Origin: Deinococcus arcticus
Lineage (GTDB): Bacteria; Deinococcota; Deinococci; Deinococcales; Deinococcaceae
Direction: 5' to 3'
Length of the DNA stretch: 64,000 nucleotides
NCBI RefSeq assembly: GCF_003028415.1
Contig: NZ_PYSV01000015.1
Coordinates: 51,722 to 115,721 of the forward strand
The position numbers and the translations under genes were made by a program. This document shows, piece after piece, positions 11,239-21,163 of the stretch (within the stretch, counting starts at the first letter, position 1; each line of letters opens with the position of its first letter). The notes under the pieces are model-generated. The model was not told where the DNA came from and ran no database searches. It was given only the letters and a program-made list of their open reading frames with translations.

Positions 11239-12213
11239 TCACAGCTCTCCCAGCAGCCCCAGCAGCAGGCGCGTGACCCCGCCGCGCTCGCCCAGCAGCG
11301 GGAGTCCGCCGCGCACCAGCACGGCGGCCACCGCGCCGCGCCCCGTGTGAATGCCCAGGGCGGTGCGGGTGGCGCGGGCAGTGCCGTCGTGCCAGCGCAG
11401 CGCCCCCCGGGCAAACCAGCCCGGGGCCACACCGCTGAGCGCCGGGGGCAGACCCGGGGGCCGGGTCAGTTCAGTCCAGGCCGTGGGCGACAGCCCAGCC
11501 CACAGCGCGCCGCCGAAGGTGAGCAGGTCGTCGGCGCTGCCGAAGAGCCCGCCCGCCCCGGCCAGTGGGCCAAAGCCGGTGGGCGGGGCCGTCACCTGCC
11601 CTGGGCCCTCAAGGCCCACCCCCAGTTCCAGCGGCCCGGTCACCCACCGTTCCAGCGCCCGGCCGTAGCCTGGGGCGCTGAAGGCTTCGCCCGCCGCGTG
11701 GGCCGCCGCCAGGGCCAGCAGGCCCGCGCCCAGGTTGGAATAGACAAAGCGGCCCCCAGGCCGGGCCCAGCGCCGGGCACTGGCGACCACAGCGGCCGGG
11801 TCCATGCCGCCGTAGGGATCGTGAAAGCGGGTCAAGGTGGTGAGCATCACCCGCGCCGGGTGCAGGGGCAGCCCCGCCGTGTGGGTGCCCAGGGCGCGCG
11901 GCGTGATGTAGGGCGGCAACCCCCGCAGCGGGCCGCCCAGCCGGGCCAGCGGCCAGTCCCAGTCCAGATGCCCGGCGCCGTGCAGCGCCGCCGCCAGCGT
12001 GGCCGTAAAGGGCTTGCTTACGCTGGCCAGTTCGAACACCTGTCCGGGGTGAACCGGGCCAAAGGCACGCACCTCGCGCCGGTCCCCGAGTGCCACGCCC
12101 ACCACGCCGCCGCGTGCAGTGGCCTGCCGCAGCAGTGGGCGTAGCCCGGTCAGGTCGGTGCCCAGCAGGTCGCTGTACGCCCGCAGAGCGGCGCGGGCGG
12201 GGTCACGGAACAT
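11239..12213 (-). CDS. Beta-lactamase family (class C/DD-peptidase-like) serine hydrolase
   Basis: 324 residues. The penicillin-binding-fold motifs are visible: SVSKPF (Ser-x-x-Lys nucleophile) at about residue 64 and YSNLGAGLL (Tyr-x-Asn) in the middle, with THTAGLPLHP between them. No signal peptide is visible, unusual for a wall enzyme, so it may be an intracellular esterase, peptidase or amidase. The ATG at 12213 is preceded by TAGGCT with a 6-nt gap, a leaderless arrangement that fixes the start. Substrate unknown. Confidence 0.82.
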   Translation of the reverse strand: MFRDPARAALRAYSDLLGTDLTGLRPLLRQATARGGVVGVALGDRREVRAFGPVHPGQVFELASVSKPFTATLAAALHGAGHLDWDWPLARLGGPLRGLPPYITPRALGTHTAGLPLHPARVMLTTLTRFHDPYGGMDPAAVVASARRWARPGGRFVYSNLGAGLLALAAAHAAGEAFSAPGYGRALERWVTGPLELGVGLEGPGQVTAPPTGFGPLAGAGGLFGSADDLLTFGGALWAGLSPTAWTELTRPPGLPPALSGVAPGWFARGALRWHDGTARATRTALGIHTGRGAVAAVLVRGGLPLLGERGGVTRLLLGLLGEL

Positions 12214-12219
12214 GGGGGC

Positions 12220-12225
12220 AGCCTA
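12220..12225 (-). promoter_or_regulatory. Leaderless -10 (TAGGCT) of the serine hydrolase gene
   Basis: Read on the minus strand, TAGGCT ends 6 nt before ATG 12213. Confidence 0.55.
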
Positions 12226-12243
12226 CCCCGCCGCGCGGGCGGC

Positions 12244-12272
12244 TTGACATGGCCCCGTTCTGCCTTTAGTCT
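12244..12272 (+). promoter_or_regulatory. Promoter of tRNA-Asp
   Basis: Consensus -35 TTGACA (12244-12249), 17-nt spacer, -10 TAGTCT (12267-12272), ten bases before the mature tRNA 5' end. Confidence 0.7.
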
Positions 12273-12281
12273 GCTGGCGCT

Positions 12282-12357
<76 letters not shown>

Positions 12358-12359
12358 GA

Positions 12360-12399
12360 ACGAAGAAGAGGCACCCTGAATGGGGCGCCTCTTCTTCGT
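12360..12399 (+). terminator. Hairpin terminator of tRNA-Asp
   Basis: ACGAAGAAGAGGC (12360-12372) pairs perfectly with GCCTCTTCTTCGT (12387-12399). The stem starts three bases after the tRNA CCA. Confidence 0.7.
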
Positions 12400-12487
12400 G
12401 TATGGGCGCACGGGGAAGTCCGGGGCGCCGCGCCCCCCCGGCCTCCCCCGGTGAATGGGGGGCCACATGACTTCCTGCCCGCGCGCT

Positions 12488-12529
<42 letters not shown>

Positions 12530-12588
12530 TGCGCTCCGAACCCCGCGCACGGCGAGCCTATCCCCATTTTCGGAGGAGGACGCCCCTC

Positions 12589-14496
<1,908 letters not shown>

Positions 14497-14507
14497 AGAG
14501 GCGACAG

Positions 14508-14537
14508 CAGTGGCCGGGGCGGAGGCTCCGGCCACTG
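14508..14537 (+). terminator. Hairpin after speA
   Basis: CAGTGGCCGG (14508-14517) pairs with CCGGCCACTG (14528-14537), without a T run. Confidence 0.45.
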
Positions 14538-14665
14538 TTCAGTTGCGCTCTCTCCCCCGCTGGACCCGGCGCCTCCTGCTGGGTGTCCCGCGCCCTTGCA
14601 GTTGGACAGGCCCACACTGCGGCGGCAAAGTGACGCACTGTGCGCCCCCTTCACCCCATCCGCGC

Positions 14666-14671
14666 TACCCT
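14666..14671 (+). promoter_or_regulatory. Leaderless -10 (TACCCT) of the methyltransferase gene
   Basis: TACCCT ends 7 nt before ATG 14679. Confidence 0.5.
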
Positions 14672-14678
14672 GTGCCTT

Positions 14679-15911
14679 ATGTCGGACGCTCTGCTTACGC
14701 TGGAAATCGAGAAACTGGTCGCCGGAGGTCTGGGGCTGGCCCGTGACGAGTCCGGCGTGGTGCTGGTGCGCGGCGCGCTGCCGGGCGAACAGGTCACGGC
14801 CCGCGTGCGGGCAGGCAAGGGCGTGCGCCAGGGCGAGGTGGTGGAGGTGCTGCGCCGCAGTCCGGAGCGCGTGGACGGCCCGGCGCTGCCCACCGCCGAT
14901 CTGGCCCACGCCACCTACGAAGCGCAGCTGAATTACAAACGCGCCTTTGTGGAAGAGGCCCTGAGCCGCATTGCCAAGGTGCGCCACGGGGTGGCCCCCA
15001 CCGTGCCCAGCCCGCAGCCCTGGGGCTACCGCAACACCGCCCAGTATCTGGTGACCCCCCGGGGACTGGCGTACCGCGAGCGCCGGGGCAGCGAGCCGCT
15101 GGTGGTCAGCCGCGATCCCCTGGTCATGCCCCAGATTCAGGCTGTGCTGGACCGCCTGGACCCCGCCCAGCTGGACCCCGCCACCGAGGTGGCCTTCCGG
15201 GCCAGCCGCCTGACCGGCGAGGTGGTGGCCGCCCTGATTGGCGCGGGCGAACCCAGGCAGTTCCTGCGCGCCAGTGACCACCTGATGGACGCGGGGGTGG
15301 TGGGGGTGTCGCTGGCCCAGCCCGCCGGGCGCCGTTTCAGCGCGGGCGTGCGCCTGATCGCCGGCGAGAGCGAGATCCGCGAGCAGTTCGGGGACGTGCA
15401 GGTGAGTGTGTCGGCCACGGGCTTCGCGCAGGTGAACCCCGAGGCGGCGGGGCTGGCCTACCGCCGCGCCGCCGAACTGGCCGGCAAGGGTGAGCACGCC
15501 GTGGACCTGTACGGCGGCGCCGGGGCCATCGGGCGGCATCTGGCGCCCCATTTCCGCCGGGTGACCGTGCTGGACGCCGCCCCCGAGGCCCTGGCACGCG
15601 GCCGGCAGGACGTGGCCCAGAGCGGCGAGAAGAACGTGACCTTCCGCAACGGCGACGCCGCGCGCTTTTCCGAGCTGGGCACCGACGTGATTGTGGTGGA
15701 CCCGCCCCGCGCCGGCCTGGAAGAGGGCGCGCGCGACCACATCCATGCCAGCACTGCCGACCGGCTGGTGTATGTGTCGTGCGATCCCGCCACCTGGGCG
15801 CGCGATGTGGGCGATCTGGTGCGCCGGGGCTGGAAACTGGCCGAGGTGGTGCCGCACGACTTCTACCCCCAGACCAGCCACGTGGAGATCGTGAGCGTGC
15901 TGAGCCGCTAA
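14679..15911 (+). CDS. TrmA/RlmD-family RNA (uracil-5-)-methyltransferase
   Basis: 410 residues. An N-terminal TRAM RNA-binding domain (about 5-60; [20 protein letters not shown]) precedes a Rossmann methyltransferase: [16 protein letters not shown] (SAM loop), [12 protein letters not shown], catalytic [12 protein letters not shown] and the terminal [10 protein letters not shown] with the catalytic Glu. It would methylate C5 of uridine in rRNA or tRNA using SAM. The four cysteines that bind [4Fe-4S] in E. coli RlmD are absent; the catalytic Cys is the only cysteine. It is thus a cluster-free member and the exact target is uncertain. The TAA stop is shared with the left end of repeat copy B. 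Confidence 0.85.
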   Translation: MSDALLTLEIEKLVAGGLGLARDESGVVLVRGALPGEQVTARVRAGKGVRQGEVVEVLRRSPERVDGPALPTADLAHATYEAQLNYKRAFVEEALSRIAKVRHGVAPTVPSPQPWGYRNTAQYLVTPRGLAYRERRGSEPLVVSRDPLVMPQIQAVLDRLDPAQLDPATEVAFRASRLTGEVVAALIGAGEPRQFLRASDHLMDAGVVGVSLAQPAGRRFSAGVRLIAGESEIREQFGDVQVSVSATGFAQVNPEAAGLAYRRAAELAGKGEHAVDLYGGAGAIGRHLAPHFRRVTVLDAAPEALARGRQDVAQSGEKNVTFRNGDAARFSELGTDVIVVDPPRAGLEEGARDHIHASTADRLVYVSCDPATWARDVGDLVRRGWKLAEVVPHDFYPQTSHVEIVSVLSR

Positions 15912-16203
15912 GTCGCTCGCTGCCAGGCCCCCGATCAACCGAGCGGGCTGGAACAGCTGCGCCGCAACGCGAGAAGCGAACACAGTGCCTCGCACCGGGA
16001 ATGGAAACGTTGCTGTGCCCTTCTGAACCGTTGCCATGGGAGGGGCAAGGCACTTAAGGACGTTGCACCTCACGTTACGACTTTGCAGGAGAGCACCGCA
16101 AAGTCTCCACTCCCGGTGCAACGTCCTTTTTTCGATACTCGCTCTGCTGCGCAGCTGTTCCAGCCCGCTCGGTTGATCTAAAGATCAACAGCGAGCGACT
16201 TAA
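15909..16203 (+). repeat. Complete 295-bp inverted-repeat structured element (copy B)
   Basis: The termini are TAAGTCGCTCGCTG (15909-15922) and its exact complement (16189-16202). A 30-bp block at 15933-15962 is the exact reverse complement of 16149-16178. Looser arm similarity continues inward to 15992-16005 (GCACCGGGAATGGA) against 16106-16119. The right part folds into a perfect 14-bp outer stem (16056-16069 with 16115-16128), an inner stem GACTTTGC/GCAAAGTC (16079-16086, 16098-16105) with loop AGGAGAGCACC, followed by six T (16127-16132). No transposase gene is inside, so it is MITE-like. The half copy at 4593-4745 keeps the stems with compensatory changes. Confidence 0.9.
16056..16132 (+). 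terminator. Hairpin plus T run inside repeat copy B
   Basis: The 14-bp perfect stem closing a second hairpin, followed by TTTTTT, could terminate transcription from the upstream methyltransferase gene. Confidence 0.45.
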
Positions 16204-16257
16204 CGGCCGCCCAGCCCGCCTGAAGCCCCGGTTCACCGCCACTTCACTTCCCAGCGC

Positions 16258-16263
16258 TAGCCT
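16258..16263 (+). promoter_or_regulatory. Leaderless -10 (TAGCCT) of the small lipoprotein gene
   Basis: TAGCCT ends 7 nt before GTG 16271. Confidence 0.5.
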
Positions 16264-16270
16264 GCCCCGC

Positions 16271-16681
16271 GTGACGCGCCTCCTGCTTGCCGTGCTTGGC
16301 CTGCCGCTGCTCCTCTGTGCCTGTCAGGACCAGGGCGCCCGCGCCCAGACGGCGGCCCTGCAGGCCCGGGTGGACCGGCTGGAAGAGGCCCTGCGCACCC
16401 TGCAAGAGGCCCAGGCCAACCAGGCCAGCACCCTGCCGGCCAACCTGCGGCAGGTGACAGCCCAGGCGGCGGCCCAGAACTGCGCCAACAGCCTGACCCG
16501 GGAACTGGAAAGCTTCCGCGAAAACAGCCTGGACCGCCGCTATCCCACCGCTGCGCAGCTGGTGCTGCCCCCGGCCTGCGCCGATCAGCGGGTGAACTGG
16601 CTGAGCCGCAGCCCCCAGACCTACACCTTCACCGTGACCGACGCCCAGGGCCGCGAGCTGGCGCGTCAGAGCGGGTCGTAG
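16271..16681 (+). CDS. Small coiled-coil lipoprotein, function unknown
   Basis: 136 residues from a GTG start. A hydrophobic N-terminus ends in LLLCACQ, a lipobox-like site with the lipidated Cys at about residue 18. Residues 27-58 form a heptad-rich helix (LQARVDRLEEALRTLQEAQA), suggesting oligomerisation as in envelope-tethering lipoproteins. Two further cysteines (NCANS and PPACADQ) could form a disulfide. The 3' end overlaps the convergent gene by 16 nt. No family is recognised. Confidence 0.7.
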   Translation: MTRLLLAVLGLPLLLCACQDQGARAQTAALQARVDRLEEALRTLQEAQANQASTLPANLRQVTAQAAAQNCANSLTRELESFRENSLDRRYPTAAQLVLPPACADQRVNWLSRSPQTYTFTVTDAQGRELARQSGS

Positions 16682-17145
16682 GCGCCGCTGGCCACAGGAC
16701 CGTCTTCGGGTTCGGCCGCCGGGACGATGGCAAAGGTGGTCACCTGCGTTCCCGTAAAGCCCAGGACCAGGGCCCAGACGATCTGCGGGGCCTTCTGAAA
16801 TACGGCGCTGCGCACATAGAAGGTTTCACCAGCGCGCGTGAAGGTGCGTTCGCCCACCACGCGGGTCTCGGCGCCGTAGGTCTGGACGCCCGCCACCCGG
16901 TAGGCCCGGAAAGCCGCCAGTGAGGCCCCCCACTGCCCGCGCACCCCGGGACTGAAGGCCCGCCACAGCCCGTCCAGGCGCACCGCATAGAACTCGGTCA
17001 GCAGCGCCCGGCCCCGCAGCAGCGCGGTGCGCTCCGCAGCGCTGGGCGCCGGGCTGAGCGCTGGCGGCGCCCCGGCCTGCGCCTGCGGCAGCGGAGAAGA
17101 CAGAAGAACGAGGCCCAGGGCCGCCGCACGCTGCAAGGTGGTCAT
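16666..17145 (-). CDS. Secreted hypothetical protein
   Basis: 159 residues with a signal peptide (hydrophobic core AAALGLVLLSSPLPQAQA, likely cleavage after AQA near residue 24). The mature part is a small alpha/beta domain (LLTEFYAVRLDGLWRAFSPG, then FTRAGETFYVRSAVFQKAPQ) resembling the DUF3887/NTF2-like folds of periplasmic proteins; this is only a resemblance. TACCCT lies 5 nt before ATG 17145. The 3' end overlaps the convergent lipoprotein gene. Confidence 0.68.
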   Translation of the reverse strand: MTTLQRAAALGLVLLSSPLPQAQAGAPPALSPAPSAAERTALLRGRALLTEFYAVRLDGLWRAFSPGVRGQWGASLAAFRAYRVAGVQTYGAETRVVGERTFTRAGETFYVRSAVFQKAPQIVWALVLGFTGTQVTTFAIVPAAEPEDGPVASGAYDPL

Positions 17146-17150
17146 GGATC

Positions 17151-17156
17151 AGGGTA
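17151..17156 (-). promoter_or_regulatory. Leaderless -10 (TACCCT) of the secreted protein gene
   Basis: On the minus strand TACCCT ends 5 nt before ATG 17145. Confidence 0.45.
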
Positions 17157-17179
17157 CGCACGCCAGCGCCCCGCCGCTG

Positions 17180-17593
17180 TCAGCCTGCCGACGATTCTGG
17201 GGCAGGCTCCAGCCGCGCTTCGAGCACCACCACCGCCGAGGCGTGTTCCTTGGTGTGGGTCAGGCTCAGGTGCGCCTGCCAGCCACGGGCCTGCAGTTCG
17301 GCCGCGATCTCCGGGCAAAACCCCAGGACCGGCGGGGCAAAGGGGAAAGGCCCGTCCGGGGTGCGCTCGCGCTCCACCCACACGTCCCTCCAGCCGTGGG
17401 GGCGGGGCCAGACTTTCTGAAAGGCTTCCTTGGCCGCAAAACGGGCCGCGAGGCTGGGGGCGGGGTCTTGCAGCCGGGCGCAGTAGGCCAGTTCAGTGGG
17501 CGCAAACAGCTTCTCGGCGCGGCGGCCCTCGCGGTCCAGCATCCGGCGAATGCGCTCGATCTCGATCAGGTCATGCCCCACAGCCACAATCAT
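17180..17593 (-). CDS. acpS: Holo-[acyl-carrier-protein] synthase
   Basis: Transfers the 4'-phosphopantetheine arm of CoA to a serine of apo-ACP for fatty acid synthesis. 137 residues. Magnesium/CoA-binding motifs of group I phosphopantetheinyl transferases are clear: [14 protein letters not shown] at the N-terminus with the catalytic Asp, and [12 protein letters not shown] with the Glu. [16 protein letters not shown] forms the last strand pair. The start at ATG 17593 follows TATGCT by 8 nt. It is divergent from the MNT-HEPN gene, with 60 nt between the two starts. Confidence 0.93.
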   Translation of the reverse strand: MIVAVGHDLIEIERIRRMLDREGRRAEKLFAPTELAYCARLQDPAPSLAARFAAKEAFQKVWPRPHGWRDVWVERERTPDGPFPFAPPVLGFCPEIAAELQARGWQAHLSLTHTKEHASAVVVLEARLEPAPESSAG

Positions 17594-17601
17594 CCGCCCC
17601 C

Positions 17602-17607
17602 AGCATA
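17602..17607 (-). promoter_or_regulatory. -10 (TATGCT) of acpS
   Basis: On the minus strand TATGCT ends 8 nt before ATG 17593. Confidence 0.5.
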
Positions 17608-17641
17608 CGGCCCTGACCATGTGCGCCCAGCAGATGTGCCC

Positions 17642-17647
17642 TATGCT
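17642..17647 (+). promoter_or_regulatory. Leaderless -10 (TATGCT) of the MNT-HEPN gene
   Basis: TATGCT ends 6 nt before GTG 17654. The same hexamer serves acpS on the other strand 34 nt away. Confidence 0.5.
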
Positions 17648-17653
17648 GCGCGC

Positions 17654-18352
17654 GTGACCGGCACCGAGCCGCTGTTTCCCGAGGCCCTGCGCCTGACCAC
17701 CCTCGCCGCCGCGCTGCGCGGCACCCAGGCGCAGTGGCCGGGCCTGGGCGTGGTTCGCGTGCGCGTGTTTGGTTCCGTGGCCCGGGGCGAGGCCACCCCG
17801 GCGAGCGACATTGACCTGCTGGTGGACTTTGGCCCCGACACGCCGCGCGGCCTGCTGGACCTGATGCGGGTGCGCGAGGTCTTTGAGGCCGCCCTGGGCC
17901 GCCGGGTAGACGTGGTGACCCCCGGCGCCCTGCGCCCGCCGCTGCGCGGTGAGATTCTGGCCGACGCCGTGGACGTGCTGCACGTGCCCGACCCCGCGCC
18001 CCGCAGCCACCGCGCCAAACGCTGGCGCTGGCGGGTGTACGACCTGCTGGGCGCCATTGACCGGATGACCGAGTACACCGCCGGGCATTCCCTGACCACC
18101 TTTACCCGCGACGAGATCGTGCAAGACGCCGTGCTGCACACCCTGGCCCGGCTGGGCGAAACCACCAAGTTCATTCCGCAGAGCGTGCAGGACCGCCACC
18201 CGGAGGTGCCCTGGGCGCTGCTGCGGGATGTGCGCAATCTGGTGTCGCACGATTATTTCGGGATTGAGGCGGGGCTGATCTGGCACACGGCGCGGGTGGA
18301 GCTGCCGGGGCTTCGGGGGCGGCTACAGGCGTTGGCGGATGGGGAGAAGTGA
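17654..18352 (+). CDS. MNT-HEPN single-chain fusion (MntA/HepT-like)
   Basis: 232 residues. Residues 28-110 form a minimal nucleotidyltransferase: Gly40-Ser41, ten residues, Asp52-x-Asp54, and a third acidic residue at Asp86. Residues 123-232 form a HEPN (HepT/DUF86) domain with R194-x4-H199-x-Y201, the RX4HXY signature of HepT RNases. In two-gene type VII systems MntA adds AMP to that tyrosine and silences the HepT RNase. Here both halves are in one chain, so modification could occur in cis or between protomers. GTG 17654 is favoured by the TATGCT box; GTG 17621 and 17636 are alternatives. Whether the RNase is active is unknown. Confidence 0.85.
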   Translation: MTGTEPLFPEALRLTTLAAALRGTQAQWPGLGVVRVRVFGSVARGEATPASDIDLLVDFGPDTPRGLLDLMRVREVFEAALGRRVDVVTPGALRPPLRGEILADAVDVLHVPDPAPRSHRAKRWRWRVYDLLGAIDRMTEYTAGHSLTTFTRDEIVQDAVLHTLARLGETTKFIPQSVQDRHPEVPWALLRDVRNLVSHDYFGIEAGLIWHTARVELPGLRGRLQALADGEK

Positions 18353-18383
18353 GGGGGGGTCTTGTGCGGTGGCTGGCCCTGGG

Positions 18384-18973
18384 TGGCCCCACCCCCCCAG
18401 CCCCCCTCCCCCAGACTCGCAGAGCTGCGCAGCAGAGGGGCAGGGGGGAGTTTTTCCGCTGCGCTCGGCAAACGTTGACTGACGCGGTAGAGCGGTCCTC
18501 CTTCGCCCCGCTGTGTACGCCGTGGCATTCCTCCGCCCATCGCCGTACGCCCGCGCGCTCCGCGCCAAGGAGGAAGTGAGCCTATGTCACCCAATCAAGA
18601 TGAGTGAGGGGCCGCCCCCGAACGGATGGGGCCACGTTCGACGGCTTCCGTTGCTTGCCCTGTAAAGGTGACAGGTGGGGACGCTTCAGGCACGAGGTTC
18701 GACTTTGGAACAGCAACCAGCAGCTTCAGCTGTTCGCTGTTCCAAAGTAGAACCCTCCAGGCCGCACCAAGCCTTCTTGCCCCGTTTCCGCCCAGGTCCA
18801 GACGAGGCCGTCGTGCCCGAAGGGCGCGGGCCATTGCGCGAAGGCGGAGGATGGCGTCGAGGCCGGACACGTCAACGAAGAGAGCAACTCAGCCGACTTC
18901 AGTAAAAACTCTTGCCCAGCGCAACGTTGCTCCCCCTGCCCCTCTGGGGTAGGGGGCTGGGGGGTGGGGCAAC
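18384..18973. repeat. ~590-bp region bounded by GC-rich inverted arms
   Basis: The left arm (18384-18481) and right arm (18899-18973) are imperfect inverted copies: a C-rich block (CCCCACCCCCCCAGCCCCC), AGAGGGGCAGGGGGGAG, then GCGCTCGGCAA and ACTG inward. The left arm holds an extra 17 bases containing AGCTGCGCAGC. AACGTTG and TTTTT words occur in both arms but in opposite order around GCGCTSGGCAA. No convincing gene lies between the arms (18482-18898), where the main feature is the hairpin at 18702-18748. C-rich arms of this kind look like intergenic repeats seen in the genus. Confidence 0.7.
18702..18748. repeat. Perfect 13-bp inverted repeat within the 18.4-19.0 kb region
   Basis: ACTTTGGAACAGC (18702-18714) pairs exactly with GCTGTTCCAAAGT (18736-18748). 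Beyond a one-base mismatch, flanking GTTC/GAAC and GAG/CTC bases can extend the stem. Confidence 0.6.
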
Positions 18974-18996
18974 CGCCGAAACCTCATCTACCCCTC

Positions 18997-19025
18997 TTTA
19001 CTTTAGACAACCCCTTAACTACGAT
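18997..19025 (+). promoter_or_regulatory. Leaderless promoter of psuK-psuG
   Basis: TTTACT (18997-19002), 17-nt spacer, TACGAT (19020-19025), 6 nt before ATG 19032. Confidence 0.6.
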
Positions 19026-19031
19026 AAGCCC

Positions 19032-20171
19032 ATGGCCTTGACCGAGACCGAAGCCGCGCTCCTGGCCCTTATCCGCGAATCCCCCCTCGCCGCCCCCGAA
19101 GACCTCGCCCGCCGCCTGGGCACCTCGCGCGCCGCTGTGAATGTTCATGTCAGCCATCTGGTGAAAAAGGGCGCCCTGCTGGGCCGGGGCTACCTGCTGC
19201 CCCCCGACCAGGGCCCTGGCCGCGTGGTGGTGGTGGGCGGCGCCAACGTGGACGTCAAGGCCCGCACCCTGGCCCCGGTGGTGCCCGGCACCAGTAACCC
19301 CGGCGCTGCTGCCCAGGCGCCCGGCGGCGTGGCCCGCAACGTGGCCGAGAACCTGGCGCGGCTGGGCGTGGCGGTCAGCCTGATAGCGGCCGTGGGGCGC
19401 GATTCCCTGGGCGACTGGCTGCTGCGGGAAACCGAGGCGGCCGGGGTGGACGTGCGCGCGGTGCTGCGCGCCCCTGGGGTGGCCACGGGCACCTACACCG
19501 CCGTGCTGGACCCGGGCGGTGAACTGGTGGTGGCCGTGGCCGCCATGGCCGCCACTGAGGCCCTCACCCCCGCCGAGATGCAGGCGCGCCGGGGGGTGCT
19601 GCGCGGCGCCGCCTGGGTGGTGGCCGACGGCAACCTGCCCCCGCCCACGCTCTCGCACCTGCTGACCCTGGCCCACGACGCCGGGGTGCCGGTGGTGTTC
19701 GAGCCGGTCAGTGTGCCCAAGGCCGCGCGGCTGCGGCCCCTGCTGGCCTCAGGGCTGGCGCCGCACACCGTCACGCCGAACGTGGCGGAACTGGGCGCCC
19801 TGCTGGGCCGCGCCCTGCCCGACGAGCCTGGCGCCCTGCACGCCGCCGCCGCCGAGTTGCAGGCCCAGGGTGTGGCGGTGGTGTGGGTGCGCCGGGGCGA
19901 ACGCGGCAGCCTGCTCGCGACCCCGCAGGGCACCTGGGAACTGCCGGCGCTGCCCGCCCAGGTGCGCGACGTGACCGGCGCCGGCGACGCCATGCTGGCC
20001 GCCTTTCTGGCCGCGCTGCTCTCTGGCCGCCCGCCCCAGGAAGCCGCCCGCGCGGGCCACGCCGCCGCCGCCCTGACCGTCGAAAGTGAATTCGCCGTCT
20101 CCCCCACCCTCACCCCGGCCGCCATTCAGGCGCGCGCCGGTCTGTCCCCCCAGCCCCAGGAGGCCCCATGA
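19032..20171 (+). CDS. psuK: PfkB-family carbohydrate kinase with N-terminal winged helix; pseudouridine kinase
   Basis: Phosphorylates pseudouridine to pseudouridine 5'-phosphate. Residues 1-60 form a winged-helix segment (ALIRESPLAAPEDLARRLG, GTSRAAVNVHVSHLVKKGAL), a feature of PsuK/YeiI proteins. Residues 65-379 are the ribokinase fold: VVVVGGANVDVKART, GGVARNVAENLARLG and the catalytic DVTGAGDAMLAAFLAALL with the base Asp and anion hole. 379 residues. The ATG at 19032 has a leaderless promoter. It overlaps psuG by four bases (ATGA), and that partner makes the assignment firm. Confidence 0.92.
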   Translation: MALTETEAALLALIRESPLAAPEDLARRLGTSRAAVNVHVSHLVKKGALLGRGYLLPPDQGPGRVVVVGGANVDVKARTLAPVVPGTSNPGAAAQAPGGVARNVAENLARLGVAVSLIAAVGRDSLGDWLLRETEAAGVDVRAVLRAPGVATGTYTAVLDPGGELVVAVAAMAATEALTPAEMQARRGVLRGAAWVVADGNLPPPTLSHLLTLAHDAGVPVVFEPVSVPKAARLRPLLASGLAPHTVTPNVAELGALLGRALPDEPGALHAAAAELQAQGVAVVWVRRGERGSLLATPQGTWELPALPAQVRDVTGAGDAMLAAFLAALLSGRPPQEAARAGHAAAALTVESEFAVSPTLTPAAIQARAGLSPQPQEAP

Positions 20172-21112
20172 CCCCATTTGCCCCCAGCCGCCCCGAACTC
20201 GCCGCCTATCTGGACCTTCACCCCGAGGTGGCCACCGCGCTGCACGGGGGCCGCGCGGTGGTGGCCCTGGAAAGCACCATCATCAGCCACGGCATGCCCT
20301 TTCCGCAGAATGTGGAGATGGCGCGCGGCGTGGAAGCCGTGGTGCGGGCGCACGGCGCGGTGCCGGCCACCATTGCCGTACTGGGCGGCCGCCTGAAGGT
20401 GGGCCTGAACGAAGCCGAGCTGCACCAGCTGGCCACCGACCGGGCAGTCGAGAAGATCAGCACGCGCGACCTGCCGGTGACCGTGGCCCTGGGCAAGCAC
20501 GGCGCCACCACGGTGGCCTCGACCATGCGCATTGCGGCGCTGGCGGGCATCCGGGTCTTTGCCACCGGGGGCACGGGCGGCGTGCACCGGGGCGCGGGCC
20601 AGACCATGGACATCAGCGCCGACCTGCTGGAACTGGCCCGCACGGACGTCTGCGTGGTCAGCGCCGGGGTCAAGAGCATCCTGGACATCGGCCTGACCCT
20701 GGAAGTGCTCGAAACCCAGGGCGTGCCCGCCATCACGCTGGGCAGTGACGAGTTTCCCGCCTTCTATTCGCGCCGCAGCGGCTTTGCGGCCCCACTGACG
20801 GTGCAGACGGCCGACGAAGCCGCCCGGGTGCTGCAGGCCAAGTGGACCCTGGGCCTGTCGGGCGGGGTCCTGCTGGCCAACCCCATTCCCCAGACCGACG
20901 AGATTCCCGCCGACGAGATTGGCGCGCACATTGAGCAGGCCCTGAAGGACATGGACGCCCTGGGGCTGAGCGGCAAGGCCACCACGCCCTACCTGCTGGG
21001 GCGCGTGGTGGAGCTGACCGGTGGCCGCAGCCTGGAAGCGAACATTGCCCTGGTGCGCCACAACGCGGCGGTGGCGGCGCAGGTGGCCGTGGCCTACGCG
21101 GCGCTGGGGTAG
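20168..21112 (+). CDS. psuG: Pseudouridine-5'-phosphate glycosidase
   Basis: Splits the C-C glycosidic bond of pseudouridine 5'-phosphate into uracil and ribose 5-phosphate, completing pseudouridine salvage started by the upstream kinase. 314 residues, the usual length. Family motifs: ALESTIISHGMPFPQNVEMA (N-terminal), AVLGGRLKVGLNEAEL, RDLPVTVALGKHGATTVAST, FATGGTGGVHRG, VCVVSAGVKSILDIG and LANPIP. The ATG lies in the 4-nt overlap with psuK, and AGGAGG precedes it inside the psuK end. No pseudouridine transporter gene is adjacent. Confidence 0.95.
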   Translation: MTPFAPSRPELAAYLDLHPEVATALHGGRAVVALESTIISHGMPFPQNVEMARGVEAVVRAHGAVPATIAVLGGRLKVGLNEAELHQLATDRAVEKISTRDLPVTVALGKHGATTVASTMRIAALAGIRVFATGGTGGVHRGAGQTMDISADLLELARTDVCVVSAGVKSILDIGLTLEVLETQGVPAITLGSDEFPAFYSRRSGFAAPLTVQTADEAARVLQAKWTLGLSGGVLLANPIPQTDEIPADEIGAHIEQALKDMDALGLSGKATTPYLLGRVVELTGGRSLEANIALVRHNAAVAAQVAVAYAALG

Positions 21113-21126
21113 GGGCGAATCCGGGC

Positions 21127-21163
21127 GGGGGCGCCGTTCTTCAGGCCCGGGCGCGGCGCCCCC
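21127..21163. terminator. 10-bp GC hairpin between convergent psuG and DUF2167 gene
   Basis: GGGGGCGCCG (21127-21136) pairs with CGGCGCCCCC (21154-21163). The right arm lies within the 3' end of the DUF2167 gene. No T run. Confidence 0.35.

Noticed and set aside
18626..18952. Short open frames between the inverted arms
   Set aside because: Arg-rich compositions on both strands, running into the repeat arm; no start signals.
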